From positions 1-54,573 of the IMG/VR virus record IMGVR_UViG_3300050821_004089: a DNA stretch of 54,573 bases. One strand, 5' to 3'. The notes under the pieces are model-generated. The model had not been told where the DNA came from and ran no database searches. It saw only the letters and a program-made list of their open reading frames with translations. Of this stretch, positions 54,440-54,573 are shown in pieces. The position numbers and the translations under genes were made by a program. This stretch comes from a virus. The stretch's first letter is position 1. Each line of letters starts with the position of its first letter.

Positions 54440-54573
54440 TCCTTCAGGGTGCCAAGCCTGACTGGATTGGCTCCGGCGACGGCTCCGGCGACGGCTACGG
54501 CTACGGCTACGGCTACGGCTACGGCTACGGCTACGGCTCCGGCTACGGCTACGGCGACGGCTACGGCTCCGGC
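54427..54573 (+). CDS. Gly-Tyr repeat protein, truncated by the window end
   Basis: At least 49 residues, GTG 54427 overlapping the previous stop. N-terminus MEPVILQGAKPDWIG, then repeats of G-S, G-D and mostly G-Y dipeptides running to the end of the window. Low-complexity Gly-Tyr tracts make sticky, phase-separating or silk-like segments; here they are encoded by a hexanucleotide tandem repeat. Length and function beyond the window unknown. Confidence 0.6.
   Translation, partial: MEPVILQGAKPDWIGSGDGSGDGYGYGYGYGYGYGYGSGYGYGDGYGSG
54469..54573 (+). repeat. GGC(TAC/TCC/GAC) hexanucleotide tandem repeat
   Basis: 17.5 units of six bases, GGC followed by TAC, TCC or GAC. Units in order: GS GD GS GD, seven GY, GS, GY GY GD GY GS, then GGC cut by the window end. 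Long repeats of this kind often break assemblies, so the window may end here for that reason. It codes for the Gly-Tyr region described for 54427-54573. Confidence 0.85.

Noticed and set aside
1-54573. CRISPR array
   Set aside because: No set of regularly spaced identical repeats was found; the only tandem repeat is the Gly-Tyr coding hexamer at 54469.

Overview
The window looks like most of the genome of a tailed bacteriophage with a short-tailed (podovirus-like) body plan. The evidence is one long rightward late region in the order terminase small and large subunits, portal, candidate scaffold, major capsid (Mu gpT-like), two head-to-tail adaptor proteins, a large tail hub/nozzle protein, two very large candidate DNA-ejection proteins, and tail fibres. 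No sheath, tape-measure or tail-tube gene is recognisable. Genes are densely packed with ATGA, GTGA and TAATG stop/start overlaps. High GC, a GTG-rich start repertoire and a phage-type beta-sandwich lipoprotein suggest an alphaproteobacterial host; that host assignment is inference.

Layout. (1) 43-1206, minus: small zinc-finger and unknown genes, with a tRNA-like 3' element. (2) 1190-2067: a perfect copy of the bacterial chromosomal ParB-binding site (parS consensus), then small regulators including an XRE-type DNA-binding protein flanked by 17-bp inverted repeats. (3) 2114-7048, mostly plus: a GIY-YIG (MUG113-like) protein, two DNA methyltransferases, a DUF1937-like nucleotide enzyme and a replication-initiator-like helix-turn-helix protein with a possible frameshift. 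(4) 7115-17802: packaging, portal, His- and Lys-rich small proteins, a GroES-like co-chaperonin, scaffold, and a paralogous pair of which one has a twin-arginine signal. (5) 17977-21417: a cassette of two SAM methyltransferases and two glycosyltransferase-like proteins. (6) 21615-24422: structured leaders, putative decoration protein, major capsid, and a shortened AP2-HNH gene. (7) 24415-43454: structural proteins, adaptors, collar fibre, tail hub, a DnaQ-like exonuclease, an acetyltransferase, and two ejection-type proteins; the last carries a pyrophosphatase-like domain. (8) 43501-47954: a NUMOD3 homing endonuclease and the tail fibres. (9) 48103-53466, minus: early block with Rad52-like recombinase, HNH protein, lipoprotein and many small proteins. 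It is read from a clear sigma70-type promoter next to an 18-bp palindromic operator. (10) 53639-54573, plus: a small regulator, a DUF6948-like protein and a Gly-Tyr repeat gene cut by the window end.

How it may work. An early minus transcript and a divergent plus transcript start from the operator-bearing region 53467-53638. The late plus transcript builds the head and tail. No integrase, DNA polymerase, helicase, RNA polymerase or endolysin is recognisable. The phage therefore either depends heavily on the host, or those genes lie outside the window or are too divergent to see. The parS site, an XRE regulator and an operator without an integrase raise the possibility of extrachromosomal maintenance using host ParB. 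This is a hypothesis, not a demonstrated trait.
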